A stretch of DNA of 64,000 bases from Leptidea sinapis (GCF_905404315.1 NC_066311.1:1178001-1242000); one strand, 5' to 3'; positions 11,215-22,067 are shown, counted from the stretch's first letter. Made by a program: numbers and translations. The notes: generated by a model from the letters alone, not told the origin.

Positions 11215-11527
11215 TTCATTATGAAAATATGGAACGAGACGAGCAGGACATTCAGCTGATTGTAATTGATATGCCCTGCCCATTACAATGTAGTGCCGTT
11301 CAGTATTCTTGAAAACCCAAAACTTCTGAACGGCACTACAATTGCGCTCGTCGCCTTGAGACATAAGATGTTAAGTCTCGTTTGCCCAGTAATTTCACTA
11401 GCTACGGCGCCCTTTTGACCGAAATACAGTAATGTTCACACATTACTGCTTCACGGCAGAAATAGGCGCCGTTGTGTTGCTCATAATCTAGCCGATATCC
11501 TGTGCAAAGGAGCCTCCCACTGGTATT
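11215..11527 (-). repeat. Family A repeat with extended perfect hairpin
   Basis: Full-length reverse copy. Its internal palindrome (11289-11303 with 11326-11340) is a perfect 15-bp stem carrying changes in both arms compared with other copies. Confidence 0.9.
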
Positions 11528-11649
11528 TACGTAACTGCAATCAATAATATATTCATTGCTAGGTGTCACCAATAACACACTAGTATCGAGATCGTTCGGT
11601 GTGACCCGCGTAACAATATAAAACCAGTCGTATTTTTTTTATATTTTTT

Positions 11650-11770
11650 ATTCAAGACTTCTTTTATGCACGCTTCACTTTGGGAGTAAGCTGGTGAAGG
11701 TGTGACGAGAGCGTTACGAAAAGCGTGATCAGGCTAGGCGAATGGAAGTTGAGAGAGAGATAATTTGTAA
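11650..11770 (+). repeat. Repeat D (copy 1)
   Basis: CACTTTGGGAGTAAGCTGGT, GTGACGAGAGCGTTACGAAA: matches 29035-29125. Confidence 0.7.
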
Positions 11771-13100
11771 GGGAAGATAGAAAAAGCGAGTTACGTTTCC
11801 TATATATAATAATATCAATATAACATAATATAATTATTGGAAAAATATATAAATAATAATAAATATAATTAAATTATAATATTTATTAATGTTAAAATCC
11901 TTTCAGTGATAAGTGTCGCAAACATCATAGAAGTTTTACCTATATTACACACACACACATTTTTTAACTTAGTAAACGTCTTAATATACTTATTGGTAGT
12001 TAGAAATGTAAGTGAAAATTCTTACGTACTACTGAATCACCGTTTACGATAAGTTACCCTAACAGTATTGACTATTATTGTTTGTTCTGAAGCTCAAAAG
12101 ACATCCAGATTAAACTTTTGCTTTAAAACCGTTATTTTAAGCATCCAACAGTAGCGGCTATCCGTATCAATATAAGAAACAAAAACAAAAAGAATCGTCA
12201 AATTGTAGAATGAAGTGTAAACGATTCATAATTAAAAATCAAGCAGGCGATGTGGGGGGTCCTATTTAGTAGCCCCCGATCTTATAGGGATGTTTACCCT
12301 TTGTTCGGTTGGCTGATTCACAAAGATATCTTAAGGGAAAATATTTTTTGCAGTATATAATGATGGAGGGTCAATCCCTCGGTGAAAATGACCACCAATT
12401 TTAAGTACTGTTTACAAGCAGGAGTAATTAGTACTCAAACTCTATCATTTTGCATTGAATTAGTTTGTATATCTACACTAAGTTTGTAGATTGAAACCAC
12501 TATTCAACTGACTTCGAAACTGTGGTTTTTTGCGTTTATAACCGCATATCTCCGTTTTTTATGGATTTGAATTTTTTTCTTTTATCGGCGTATTTATTAC
12601 TATCTTCAATTGGTTCCATTTCAAAAGTCAGATTTGAGGAAAAAAATGAGTAATTAAGGGGAGTCCTAGCACATACTGCCTTCTTTGTTTTGCAACAACA
12701 AATTAAGCATTTGTATATGAAGTAACATTTAGTGAAGTAGAGCTGGTGATTAAGATAATAACTAACTTTTCACAGGCATGTATTTCACGTGACAAGATAG
12801 TTAAGTTAATGTACCATGGAACTAATCTGGTGATAAAGCTGGTACACGGGCAACGGAACTCTTTAATAGAACTAAGTATCCAGGCTGTGTTTTTCACATC
12901 ATTAAAATAAGGTATAATACATAATGAATTAAGAAAAACTCTAGAATAATTCACAACTTTTATACAGTTTTTATAAGCAATATAATAATATAAAATGACA
13001 AACAACAGGTTTAACTGATTGTAAGTAGGTATTAAACCATTACAAAACAGTGCTGATTAAAATTCTTGCTTGAAACCAACATTCTGACCGGCATGCGGCA
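11771..13100. other. ANKS1 intron 7, no further feature recognised
   Basis: AT-rich, with an (AC)n stretch near 11947 and a GGTCCTATTTAGTAGCCCCC block near 12255 that I could not assign. The 100-codon minus frame at 12703 has no splice sites or homology that would make it an exon. Confidence 0.45.
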
Positions 13101-13144
13101 CCGCAATTGTGGACATCACTTTCAGACATAAGATGTTAAGTATA

Positions 13145-13292
13145 CAAATTCAATTTGTACCAAAATTTATGGACGATCCAGGACTGTTTAGATTTGAAAG
13201 ACCGACATAATATCAATTCAATTTCCTAATACGCAATTATTGGGGTTGAGCAGATTATCAACTGTAAAGTAGATCCTATAGATGGTCGTTTT
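13145..13292. repeat. Repeat F (copy 1)
   Basis: TTGGGGTTGAGCAGATTATC and CTGTAAAGTAGATCCTATAG match, in reverse orientation, 40465-40550. It abuts the RTE fragment at 13295. Confidence 0.65.
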
Positions 13293-13294
13293 CA

Positions 13295-13505
13295 GGGTCT
13301 GCCTCGACGTCTTTGCCCGTCCTGATGCACCCAATGCGTGAAGACCTGTGCTCATCGGTCTGGGTGCATCAGACATACATGGCTAGCCCAGTTTTTCTCC
13401 CAAATCAGCAATGCCAGAGCGCAGTTCCCTATGTGTAATGCCATCGGTTAGCTTGACTCTCAGAATACTGCGCTTCATAGCTCTCTGACACCTCGATTTG
13501 CCTTA
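13295..13505 (-). repeat. RTE-type LINE fragment of another subfamily
   Basis: The minus strand reads QRAMKRSILRVKLTDGIT, then, after a frame change, WASHVCLMHPDR and DGQRRRGRP. This is the usual C-terminal pattern of RTE-like ORF2. It begins about 55 bases past the exon 7 donor. Confidence 0.72.
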
Positions 13506-13560
13506 CCCCAAGAAAAACCAACATAAATATTTATACTGCTAGAATTGCAATCGTACTCAC

Positions 13561-13719
13561 TCTGGTAATAGTATTCAGGAACTTAACACCCCGGTAGCTG
13601 ATAGACAGGATAATGTCCGGGGAATCCCGGGGCTCTTTGGTGCTCTTCTTCAACTTCTGTATCGACTTCTTTGTGGACTCGGTGCCGCGAAGTTCTTTTA
13701 CAACCGTAGATCCTAAATA
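13561..13719 (-). CDS. ANKS1: ANKS1-like exon 7: PTB domain core
   Basis: The exon is 159 bases (53 codons), phase 0. The acceptor is ATTTTCACAG and the donor is AGA|GTGAGT. It encodes YLGSTVVKELRGTESTKK, then DIILSISYRGVKFLN. Known: YLGS is the hallmark first strand of PTB domains, RGTEST is the ANKS1-type first helix, and the IxLSIxYxGVKF strand pair follows in vertebrate ANKS1A/B. The match is essentially block for block. In this fold the domain binds NPxY-type peptides in membrane receptors. The 536-bp intron before it contains an old LINE fragment. RTE debris begins about 55 bases downstream of the donor. Confidence 0.95.
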
Positions 13720-13908
13720 CTGTGAAAATATGACGATTAGTAATAAATGGAGGGATTCTTTTTTATGGATTAATATTACTCTACTATAGATTTCTTGTTC
13801 AGCGTAGAGCTTAATAAAAGAAAGACCTCGGTAATATAATTAATGGTTGTTTTATTCATTATTCTTGATGATAAGTTTTCCAATGTTTACTTCCACTCAC
13901 CCTCTTTT

Positions 13909-14065
13909 GCATCACCAGTGGAATCGTAGGTTTACCAGCCTTTTAAGGTATACCCAATATTTCGAAGGTACCCATGTCATATCGCCCTGCCAACATAATG
14001 CAAGGAAGTTCACAGTTTGGTAGTTTAATTGGAAGAAAGTTCCTTGAAAATTTACCGTGGTGATA
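13909..14065 (-). repeat. Jockey-like LINE 3' fragment in ANKS1 intron 6
   Basis: A strongly diverged match to the C-terminal coding end of the LINE at 16652 (AAGGTACCCATGTCATATCG is the clearest block). It fills much of the 536-bp intron between exons 6 and 7. Confidence 0.7.
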
Positions 14066-14255
14066 TATACGCGCCACAAATGCTGCAGATTATATTTAAA
14101 TTTAAGACACACAAGATTAGGTGTGTGTACAGAGAAACTTAATAATTATTAGTCTGCTCAAAAGAACTAAACATTTTTATCTATTGCGCCATCTTGTTTT
14201 GTAAAGTACACACAATTATGTGGGCAATTATTTTCATATTAAATATGCTACTTAC

Positions 14256-14537
14256 ATTAGCTACATACGTAACGGCGCCGGTGACCAAAACAAAGGGTTG
14301 ATGTTTCCACTGTGTCTTCAAAGCACCTGGTACACCAACCAGCAGTTCGGAAGGCGCTCTGATCTCCAGGTCGGACGGTCTAGGTGGCTGAGGCGCCGGC
14401 CGATTCTTTTTGCTACGCTTTAAGGTTTCTCCTCCAGGCGGCGCTAGAGACGGTACCACGGGTGGAGGTACGGGCTTCAGGTTCTCTGATGGTAACTTCT
14501 CTTTGATTTCTTCTTTCAGCTGTTGTATGTTACTCTT
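14256..14537 (-). CDS. ANKS1: ANKS1-like exon 6: proline-rich linker and start of PTB
   Basis: The exon is 282 bases (94 codons), phase 0. The acceptor is TTCTAG and the donor is AAT|GTAAGT. The first 20 residues (KSNIQQLKEEIKEKLP) form a charged, probably coiled helix. Next comes a basic and proline-rich stretch, RSKKNRPAPQPPRPSD, which resembles an SH3-binding site. From about residue 76 the PTB domain begins with QWKHQPFVLVTGAVTYVAN, equivalent to the W-x-HQP...Y-x-AN segment of vertebrate ANKS1 that leads into YLGS. The exon is clearly more GC-rich than the surrounding introns. Two jockey-like LINE tails flank it (13909-14065 and 14631-14995). Confidence 0.93.
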
Positions 14538-14630
14538 CTAGAATTTTTTTTATTGGTTATTTATACGTTTTCCTTACAAACTTTACAGATTGTAATATAA
14601 TATATCTACTTCCATTTTAACATAGTTCTA

Positions 14631-14995
14631 TTTTTTATGGAAAAGGAGGGCAAAAGAGCGTAAGGGTCACTTGGTGTTAAGTTATCACCACCGCTCACGT
14701 TCTCCTGCAACACCAAAGGAATCACAGGAGCGTTGCCATCTTTTAGAAAGGTGTACGCGCTTTTTTTTAAAGGTAACCATGTCGTATCGTGCCGGAACCG
14801 CATAAGGAAGCTCATTCTACAGCTTTGTTGTACGTAGCAGAAAGTTCTTTGAAATTCGCACTGTGGAGGACCACACATCCAGATGGTGGGGATGATATCC
14901 TTATTTGTCGTACGAAGGTGGAATTCGGCGTCAGGAGTCAAGTAAAACAGCTCTCCGGAACACTCTCCGTGATAAATGCGGTAAAAGACACACAA
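14631..14995 (-). repeat. Jockey-like LINE 3' fragment
   Basis: Poly-T at the left end, then GTCACTTGGTGTTAAGTTATC and the reversed C-terminal coding region back to the FYRIYHGEC segment. It lies about 90 bases upstream of ANKS1 exon 6. Confidence 0.88.
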
Positions 14996-15700
14996 TCAAC
15001 TCACAATTCGAGCAGCTCTGCTATTAATTAGTTCTGCCATTAATCTTAATAAACATTTTTATGTAATGAAAAATATTTAAATGTTGTGAACGAAAATAAG
15101 ACCTAAAAAGCATTGCTCTAAATAGCATTGATACCTTTCAAACATTTGAAACTTGCTGGAATGACAATCTTTACAACCAAAATACAAAAGAACAAAAAGA
15201 ACGCTGATTAAATCGAAATAGAATCGAACAAAGGGACAAATTGGAAAACATGGCACTCAAAAAACAGTTCGCACTTCAGAAGTGTAAAACAAAAGTAATG
15301 ATGCAACGCAAAAATGAAAACGTACACAGGACTGAGAAGGCGTGAAATTTTAATTAAGTCTCTAAAGTCTGAGGTACAAAAGAGATATTATTGAGAGTAT
15401 GAAGCGACTAATTTAACGAGTGTCATTTGAAGGTAATAAAAAATGGCAGGGTGAATGTGAATAGATGTTTCGTATGAGAGGGAGATAAGCCCTTGAATAG
15501 CTCGGTGGAACACGTGTAGAATACGTGAGGATTGACTGAGATATCATGAGGTTTAATAGTTTAATCAAGCTCTCTTATAGCAATGGAGTATTCTAAAAGA
15601 AAATTAACGCTGGTTTTAAATTAGAACTAACCATTACGCATAAACTGTGAAAACATCAGCATAACCAATCATTATAAAACATAATTAAAATTATATTGAA

Positions 15701-15930
15701 CCTTAAATCATTTATACGTCTAGATAGACTTGTGACAGCTGTGAACACGTAGAAAAATAGCGGCGAACTGTTAGCCTCTATTTTCAGCAACGCACGCACA
15801 CTAAAACAAAGTGACTAACAAATCGCGTGTATAAGACGTAGCTGCATCCTGCATACTAAAGTAATAAACCTGGCTTATTATCATGTGTCGCCTTACAGCA
15901 AGAGGCTCTATCGAGACGCACAAATTATTA
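15701..15930 (+). repeat. MITE E (copy 1)
   Basis: Full copy. The left end ATTTATACGTCTAGATAG and right end CGAGACGCACAAATTATT are imperfect terminal inverted repeats. The interior CTATTTTCAGCAACGCACGC is shared with the other copies. About 225 bp, no coding capacity. Confidence 0.82.
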
Positions 15931-16422
15931 AAATATAAGTAGAACCTACAACATCAGGTTTAGTCAGACCAAATTGGACGTGTAAAGGCTTTCATTACGA
16001 TATAAACAGACCATTTATAACTTGAACGATGAATGATAACAAATTGTAAAATTAGGAATACTTAAAATTAGAATAAGTAATTGCACACATAATTTGTTAT
16101 ACCCATGTATTTTCTGTCAAATTAAAATGGTCATTTAATAATTACTAAAAGAATAAATCATAATATTATATAAACATGTGTTTGACTTCTGAGAGAGTAA
16201 TGATGATCTCAGACATTTAACAGTTTTAAGTATTTAAAATAAATGTCAATGTAAATGTTTTACTACAAAAATATTATGCAGATTGTGAGTAACGACACAG
16301 ATTATACACCTGTCTGCTCAAGAATATAATAATAACATTAATAACTCAATTTCCATACAGTAACTTATGTGGTAGTAACTTATATGGGTAGCTTATTATA
16401 AGTGGTATATTAATATACCAGT

Positions 16423-16651
16423 GGGAGGCTCCTTTGTACAGGATGCCGGCTAGTCTATGGGTACGACAACGGAGCCTATTTCTGCCGTAAAGCAGTCATG
16501 TGTAAACATTACTGTGTTTCGATCTGAAGGGCGCCGTAGCTAGTGAAATTACTGGGCAAATGAGACTTAAGATATGTCTCAAGGTGACGAGCGCAATAGT
16601 AGTGCCGCTCAGAATTTTTTTTTTCAAGTATTCCGAGCGGCACTCCATTGT
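16423..16651 (+). repeat. Family A repeat, 5' part (split by LINE)
   Basis: Starts GTGGGAGGCTCCTTTG and breaks off at GCACTCCATTGT, where the LINE begins. The continuation is at 18718. Confidence 0.9.
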
Positions 16652-18717
16652 CAGTTAAAGCAGCATCTGACTGCAAAAAACAAGCGTATCGAACTTGGGT
16701 TGCGGCGCTGGGCTCAAAGGATCCGAACTGCAAAGTTCTGAAGAGGAAATATAACCGTGCCTCCAGATTTTTTAAGCGGCAAATCGCCCGTGCGAAATCG
16801 AAGCACGTCGTCTAAATTGGCGAGCAGCTTTCCAGTTACCCGACCGGAACACGCAAGTTCTGGTCGTTGTCGAAAGCTGCTCTTGGTAACTTCAACCAGC
16901 CGTCCATGCCGCCGTTGCACATGAGGAATGACACCCTGGCCCATACGGCAAAAGAGAAAGCCGATCTCCTGTGCACTCTTTTTGCCTCCAACTCGACTCT
17001 TGACGACAACGGAAAAACACCGCCGACTATCCCGCGGTGTCAGAGCTCCATGCCTGAAGTACAGTTCCGACAGAAAACTGTTAGGCGAGCTCTGTTTTCG
17101 TTGGACGTCAGGAAGTCGAGCGGGCCGGATGGCATTTCTCCAATCGTGCTTAGAACGTGTGCCCCTGAGTTGACGCCGGTGCTAACGCGTTTATTCCGGC
17201 ACTCTTATTCAAAAGGCGTAGTCCCTGATTCATGGAAGTCAGCCCTTGTCCATCCGATCCCAAAAAAAGGAGACAGTTCGGATCCGGCAAACTACAGGCC
17301 TATTGCTATTACCTCCCTACTCTCTAAAATTATGGAGAGCAAAATTAACCGCCAGCTCTTGGTATACCTTGAGGGTCACCAGTTGATCAACGACCGGCAG
17401 TACGGCTTTCGCCATGGTCGGTCGACTGGCGATCTTCTGGTATACCTAACACACAGATGGGCGGCGGCTATTGAAAGCAAGGGGGAAGGCCTGGCAGTTG
17501 GTCTGGATATAGCGAAGGCCTTTGATCGTGTATGGCACAAGGCGCTCCTCGCAAAACTTCCATCATTTGGGCTTCCCGAGAGCTTATGCAAGTGGACCTC
17601 CAGCTTCCTCACTGGGCGCAGCATACAGGTCGTTATCGACGGTTATTGCTCAAATCCCAAGCCCGTGAACGCTGGAGTGCCCCAAGGCTGTGTGTTATCT
17701 CCCACGCTGTTTCTTCTGCATATCAATGATATGTTGGACACCGCCAACATGCATTGCTATGCAGACGACAGCACTGGTGATGCCGTATACACGGGCCATG
17801 CAGGTCTCTCTCGGGAAAACGTCCACCAGTGCCGGGTGAAACTTGTGTCTTCTATCGAGTCCTCTCTCGAGAAGGTCGCGGAATGGGGTAAGTTGAACCT
17901 TGTCCAATTTAACCCCCAGAAGACTCAAGTTTGCGCGTTTACCACTAAAAAAACCCCATTTGCCGTATCACCGCTCTTCGAGAACACTTCCCTTAAAGCC
18001 TCGCCTAGTATCGGAATACTGGGTCTCGAAATCTCGAGCAATTGCCAATTCCGTGGCCATCTGGAGGGCAAAGCCAAACTGGCTTCAAAGAAACTGGGCG
18101 TCATAAATAGAGCACGGCAATACTTCAAGCCGGCCCACATTCTAGCACTCTACAAAGCGCAGGTCCGGCCTCACATGGAGTATTGCTGTCATCTCTGGTC
18201 GTGCGCACCCCAGTATCAGCTCGATCCATTTGACCGCGTGCAACGCAGAGCAGCTCGAATTGTCGGGGACCCAGTACTCTGTGAACGGCTGGATCACTTG
18301 GCGTTGCGTAGAGACGTCGCTTCATTGTGTGTCTTCTACCGCATTTATCACGGGGAGTGTTCCGAAGAGCTGTTCAACCTGATTCCTGCCGCCGAATTTC
18401 ACCTTCGCACGACACGCCACAAGTTACGATATCATCCCCACCATCTGGATGTGTGGCGGTCCTCCACAGTGCGGTTTTCAAGGAGCTTTCTTCCTCGTAC
18501 CACGAAGCTGTGGAATGAGCTTCCTTGTGCGGTGTTTCCGGGACGATACGACATGGGTACCTTCAAGAAAAGCGCGTACACCTTCCTTAAAGGCCGGCAA
18601 CGCTCTTGTGATTCCTCTGGTGTTGCAGGAGAGTGTGGGCGGCGGTGATCACTTAACACCAGGTGACCCGTACGCTCGTTTGTCCTCCTATTCCATAAAA
18701 AAAAAAAAAAAAAAAAT
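16652..18717 (+). mobile_element. Jockey-like LINE, 5'-truncated, with poly(A) tail
   Basis: A 2.07 kb non-LTR retrotransposon copy that lies antisense to ANKS1 in intron 5. It begins abruptly inside ORF2: the endonuclease domain and all of ORF1 are missing. It ends in about 19 A residues after the 3' UTR motif TCCTCCTATTCCATAAAA. It splits a family A repeat, whose two parts lie on either side (16423-16651 and 18718-18800). This makes it a recent nested insertion by target-primed reverse transcription with 5' truncation. At least eight shorter 3' fragments of the same family occur in the window. Confidence 0.93.
16867..18648 (+). CDS. LINE ORF2 reverse transcriptase (N-terminally truncated)
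   Basis: The 593-residue frame from the first ATG holds a complete reverse-transcriptase domain: KSSGPDGI at about 83-90, NYRPIAI at 142, the catalytic LDIAKAFDRVWH at 213-224, AGVPQGCVLSP at 269-279 and the YADD box at 298-301. A thumb-type region with HMEYCCHLWS follows, then the jockey-type C-terminus with SAYTFLKGRQ. The same frame continues upstream of the ATG from 16652 but is closed by a TAA at 16813, so the ATG is only the first methionine after a break. The endonuclease is absent. Known: such enzymes reverse-transcribe their own RNA at a nicked target. This copy cannot be autonomous, but the RT frame itself shows no frameshift. Confidence 0.93.
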   Translation: MSKAALGNFNQPSMPPLHMRNDTLAHTAKEKADLLCTLFASNSTLDDNGKTPPTIPRCQSSMPEVQFRQKTVRRALFSLDVRKSSGPDGISPIVLRTCAPELTPVLTRLFRHSYSKGVVPDSWKSALVHPIPKKGDSSDPANYRPIAITSLLSKIMESKINRQLLVYLEGHQLINDRQYGFRHGRSTGDLLVYLTHRWAAAIESKGEGLAVGLDIAKAFDRVWHKALLAKLPSFGLPESLCKWTSSFLTGRSIQVVIDGYCSNPKPVNAGVPQGCVLSPTLFLLHINDMLDTANMHCYADDSTGDAVYTGHAGLSRENVHQCRVKLVSSIESSLEKVAEWGKLNLVQFNPQKTQVCAFTTKKTPFAVSPLFENTSLKASPSIGILGLEISSNCQFRGHLEGKAKLASKKLGVINRARQYFKPAHILALYKAQVRPHMEYCCHLWSCAPQYQLDPFDRVQRRAARIVGDPVLCERLDHLALRRDVASLCVFYRIYHGECSEELFNLIPAAEFHLRTTRHKLRYHPHHLDVWRSSTVRFSRSFLPRTTKLWNELPCAVFPGRYDMGTFKKSAYTFLKGRQRSCDSSGVAGECGRR

Positions 18718-18800
18718 GTAGTGGGCAAGGCGTATCAATTACCCTCAGCTGAACGTCCTGCTCGTCTGGTCCCGTATTTTCACAAAAAAAAAAATAGTTT
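18718..18800 (+). repeat. Family A repeat, 3' part (split by LINE)
   Basis: Resumes TGTAGTGGGCAAGGCGTATC right after the LINE poly(A) and runs to the A-rich family A terminus. TGT is present on both sides of the LINE, a short possible target duplication. Confidence 0.9.
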
Positions 18801-18848
18801 TCCATTGGCTGTTAGTTTATGTAATAGCTGTTTTTACTTATAATTTTA

Positions 18849-18902
18849 AAATTTACTGTTAATTACCTATTTTTTAATTTTACTGTTAATTACCTATTTT
18901 GA
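18849..18902 (+). repeat. Two-unit tandem duplication
   Basis: TTTACTGTTAATTACCTATTT occurs twice, about 30 bases apart, just after the family A and LINE nest. Confidence 0.8.
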
Positions 18903-21358
18903 AAACAATATCAACGAGTAATTTTTGCATTTGTCATTTCGGTTTCATGTATCTGTGGTATTGATTTTGTCAATCAAAAGGGTCTTATTTCAATAAAGAT
19001 TATTAATTGCTTTGACGACCATTGTGAATTAATTTAAATCTATGTTTTGGATCAATATATAATACAGTAAATTTGCCATTAGAAATCATACTATTTAGCA
19101 AGAACAAAGTAAATAATATGAAAAGCTTATGTTAATCAAAACAAATATATACATTCCATGTACATTCAAATATAACGCCGATAGTTAGGGCTAGGGTAAA
19201 AGGGAAATAGACTGGCCCGTGAAACGAACTGAATGGCTATGTTGAATAGACCACGAATTGAACACTAATTAACCATAGAGAGCCAACGGCGTGTAAAATT
19301 AAAAAAAAGAACTCCACACTAAAGATTATTTCAATATGGCTGGTTTTCGAAATATATAATTAAAAACCAAGTAATCACGGTTGTACTTTTAAAAAGCAAT
19401 ACGTCATCGGTCCAACAATTTAAAAGGGTATTGTTGAAGAAGCAATTATAATAATTGTTGTAGTATTAAAATAATTATATGGTATTTTTCATATTGAAAT
19501 ATCATATTATTTATTACTCCTGTATGTGTGCGGAATTTATAAGCAAACTTCATATACAGAAATAGTCTTTTTTATTTGCTTTACAGTAGTGATATTTTTA
19601 CACATTTTGAATGCCTTAAACGCGAAGCGAGTAGTTATATTCTACTAGGGCCTAAAATCAAAGTTTTTACGTTTTGACGCATAAAATTGTATATAACAGT
19701 TATATTGCACATATTAATTATATGCAAAGTATAAAAATGCGTATTTTTATGGTAGTTTTTGTAGTAACAAATCTACCTACGCTACTACGCTACTGCTAAC
19801 AGGCCAATCTGACCAATATAATAATAAACATGACATAACCTCATTGAGTATTGAATTTAAACATTTTAGATTCCTTTTTTGAAATAAATTCTTGCAGTCC
19901 CTCTTACAGTTTTGCTGATAATCTACATCGTGCTGTATCAAACCCGAAACCCTACACAATACCATTATTATAATACCTTAAGTCTTTATTTGATCCAAAT
20001 TAAGTACAGTACAGTAGTAACTAAGATTTAAGAAAACTTATTTAGAAAATTGGATCTCTCTTGGGTGAAAGCCTCATCCAATTCATTTCATTTACTTCTA
20101 CTTTTCCTTCAAAAAAAAAACAAATTTTACAGCCTATTTCTACTACGTCAATACAGTCTCAAAATATTTCTGCTTAAATTAAAAATGCTAGCGTGTAATA
20201 AAGATCACCTAGCCCATTCTATAATATGTCACGGATATATCTACTAACGAGCCGTTACCCTTAAGTGCCTGTCAATTTTATTAACTTTTCCCATGGCTGA
20301 AGACGATATCATCGCACCTGGGAGGGAGTTGCTTAGATACACCCCCCACACGTGTAATTATCAGCAAGATGAGCAATTTATTGGGGATTAGCCATTTTAA
20401 TCCCCACGCGTTTTGTGGTAATGGGATTTTAATAAAGTTCCAAGTGGGCAATAGAAAGGGGAAACTTTAAAAAGTGTCGCGAAATAGGGTGGGTACAGCG
20501 ATATTTCTGGACTGCTATAATATTGTAGCCCTTTAAGGAATTTCTTAATGCCTTCTATGCTTTCTTTAAATATGAGACTATACAATGTTGTCGTTTCGGT
20601 TCAAGCATTAAGTAATTTAGAATATTTTTTTTTAAAAACGTTTGTGTGGAAAAGGTCACCTTTTTTATATTAATGACTTTCATAATGATACCACAGATTG
20701 GAAATAGAGCGACCGCCGTCAGGCTATTAAATAATAAATTTTACTGTACTTATATTACATTGTAACGATATTTTTATCGAAAAAGATGAATTCCGCTGAA
20801 TTTCTTGTCGGTTCTCTCAGGTGTTGTGCGGCAGTGTAAATCGTGTGTATGTGTGCGTGCGTCGATTCGGGCATTCTAGTAATAACTAGTACAAACGAAA
20901 GTACTGATCTAGTACTGTAATGTGATATCACGGGCTGTCAGGTTGTCTATAAGCTAAGTAAATTCTACATCTATGGTTTGAAATAATAACCCGATTATTG
21001 TAATTAGACTAATTAGTATTCAGCTGGCATAAGTACCGTCTAGTCGAAGACCACCGCGAGTAGAATAAATAATGTTACTAAAGTAATACTGGGAATAAAT
21101 ACGTTATGGCCGTTAAGGAAAACACTTTATATTTCTGAGAAATTTGCGGTCGAATTTTGTGAAAGATATTAACTCTCAATGACGTAGTATGTCTATAGCG
21201 TTATCGTTTCCAACGGTTTCCTTTCGATAAGGCACTATCTTACGTAATGATAAAAATATGATAGTGAACCTCCGATTTGAGAGTAGGTATTGTGTATTCT
21301 TGTGATGATATTTGCTAGAGTTTAAGTGTCAATTTATAGAAGACTGTTTTAGGTGTCT
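18903..21358. other. ANKS1 intron 5, mostly unannotated
   Basis: AT-rich. GAATTCCGCTGAATTTCTTG (20788) resembles a LINE 3' UTR fragment. Frames at 19777, 20050 and 20397 are chance. Confidence 0.45.
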
Positions 21359-21614
21359 TTAAAATACTGTGTTGCTTAAGAAAAGTTATTAGTTCTTGGC
21401 CATTCTTTCGATTGGCATCATAAGAGTAGGGGTGTTTTTTTTACATTTAAGTCGGTCCGATTCCCAGACGAGGCCAGTAATTTTTAGAAAATCTTTGAAT
21501 GCAGAATTACTAACTTTTAAAAATAACATAAAGTCTTCTTTCAGTAAAATAGCCTATCTTCGATATTTAAGGTACTTTCCCTTCATGTCCCAAAACTTTG
21601 GGACATCCTGTATA
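21359..21614 (-). repeat. 256-bp repeat B (copy 2)
   Basis: Reverse complement of 1391-1646 over its full length, with scattered substitutions. The terminal hairpin TGTCCCAAA/TTTGGGACA is more perfect here. The frame at 21396 is a chance frame. Confidence 0.85.
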
Positions 21615-21876
21615 CTGAGACTGTGTTACCATGAACTTATGAAGTAAATAAGCTGATAAAAATTATAAGAACTATAATTTGGCCTCGTTTATAGAACTAT
21701 CGACAAAACTGAACCTTAATGTCATTTCCTACAGTCATAATAAACAAGTAGGTCGAAGTTGAACATACATTTCCTAAGTAACTGTTGTTATTTCATTACA
21801 CACTCACAGTCAACCAATTGTCGTACAATATTTTTCGTGCAAATATCAGCCAAATTCAAAAATTAGCTCAATTTAA

Positions 21877-21995
21877 GGCCGGCAACGCTCTTGTGATTCC
21901 TCTGGTGTTGCAAGAGAATGTGGGAGGCGGTGATCACTTAACACCAGGTGACCTGTACGCTTGTTTGTCCTCCTATTCCATAAAAAAAAAAAAAA
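21877..21995 (+). repeat. Jockey-like LINE tail
   Basis: GGCCGGCAACGCTCTTGTGA to TCCTCCTATTCCATAAAA and a poly(A): the last about 105 bases of the LINE family, only a few differences from the copy at 18590-18717. Confidence 0.92.
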
Positions 21996-22031
21996 CCAGT
22001 GCCGACACCTTTGAAAATGATAAAAAGTGAA

Positions 22032-22067
22032 AAAAATATAGTAGGATATTCATCCTACTATATTTTT
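22032..22067. other. Perfect 16-bp-stem hairpin
   Basis: AAAAATATAGTAGGAT (22032-22047), loop ATTC, ATCCTACTATATTTTT (22052-22067). It lies between a LINE tail and ANKS1 exon 5. ATCCTACTATTATTTTT recurs at about 22163. Confidence 0.85.

Noticed and set aside
12703..13005. 100-codon minus-strand frame between ANKS1 exons 7 and 8
   Set aside because: Tested as a missing PTB exon, but exons 7 and 8 join in phase without it and the peptide does not fit the PTB pattern.
16404..16419. Perfect 16-bp palindrome GGTATATTAATATACC before a family A copy
   Set aside because: AT-rich palindromes of this size are expected by chance in this DNA, and other family A copies do not have it.
17376..18728. Several minus-strand and other-frame ORFs inside the LINE
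   Set aside because: Shadows of the reverse-transcriptase frame at 16867-18648.
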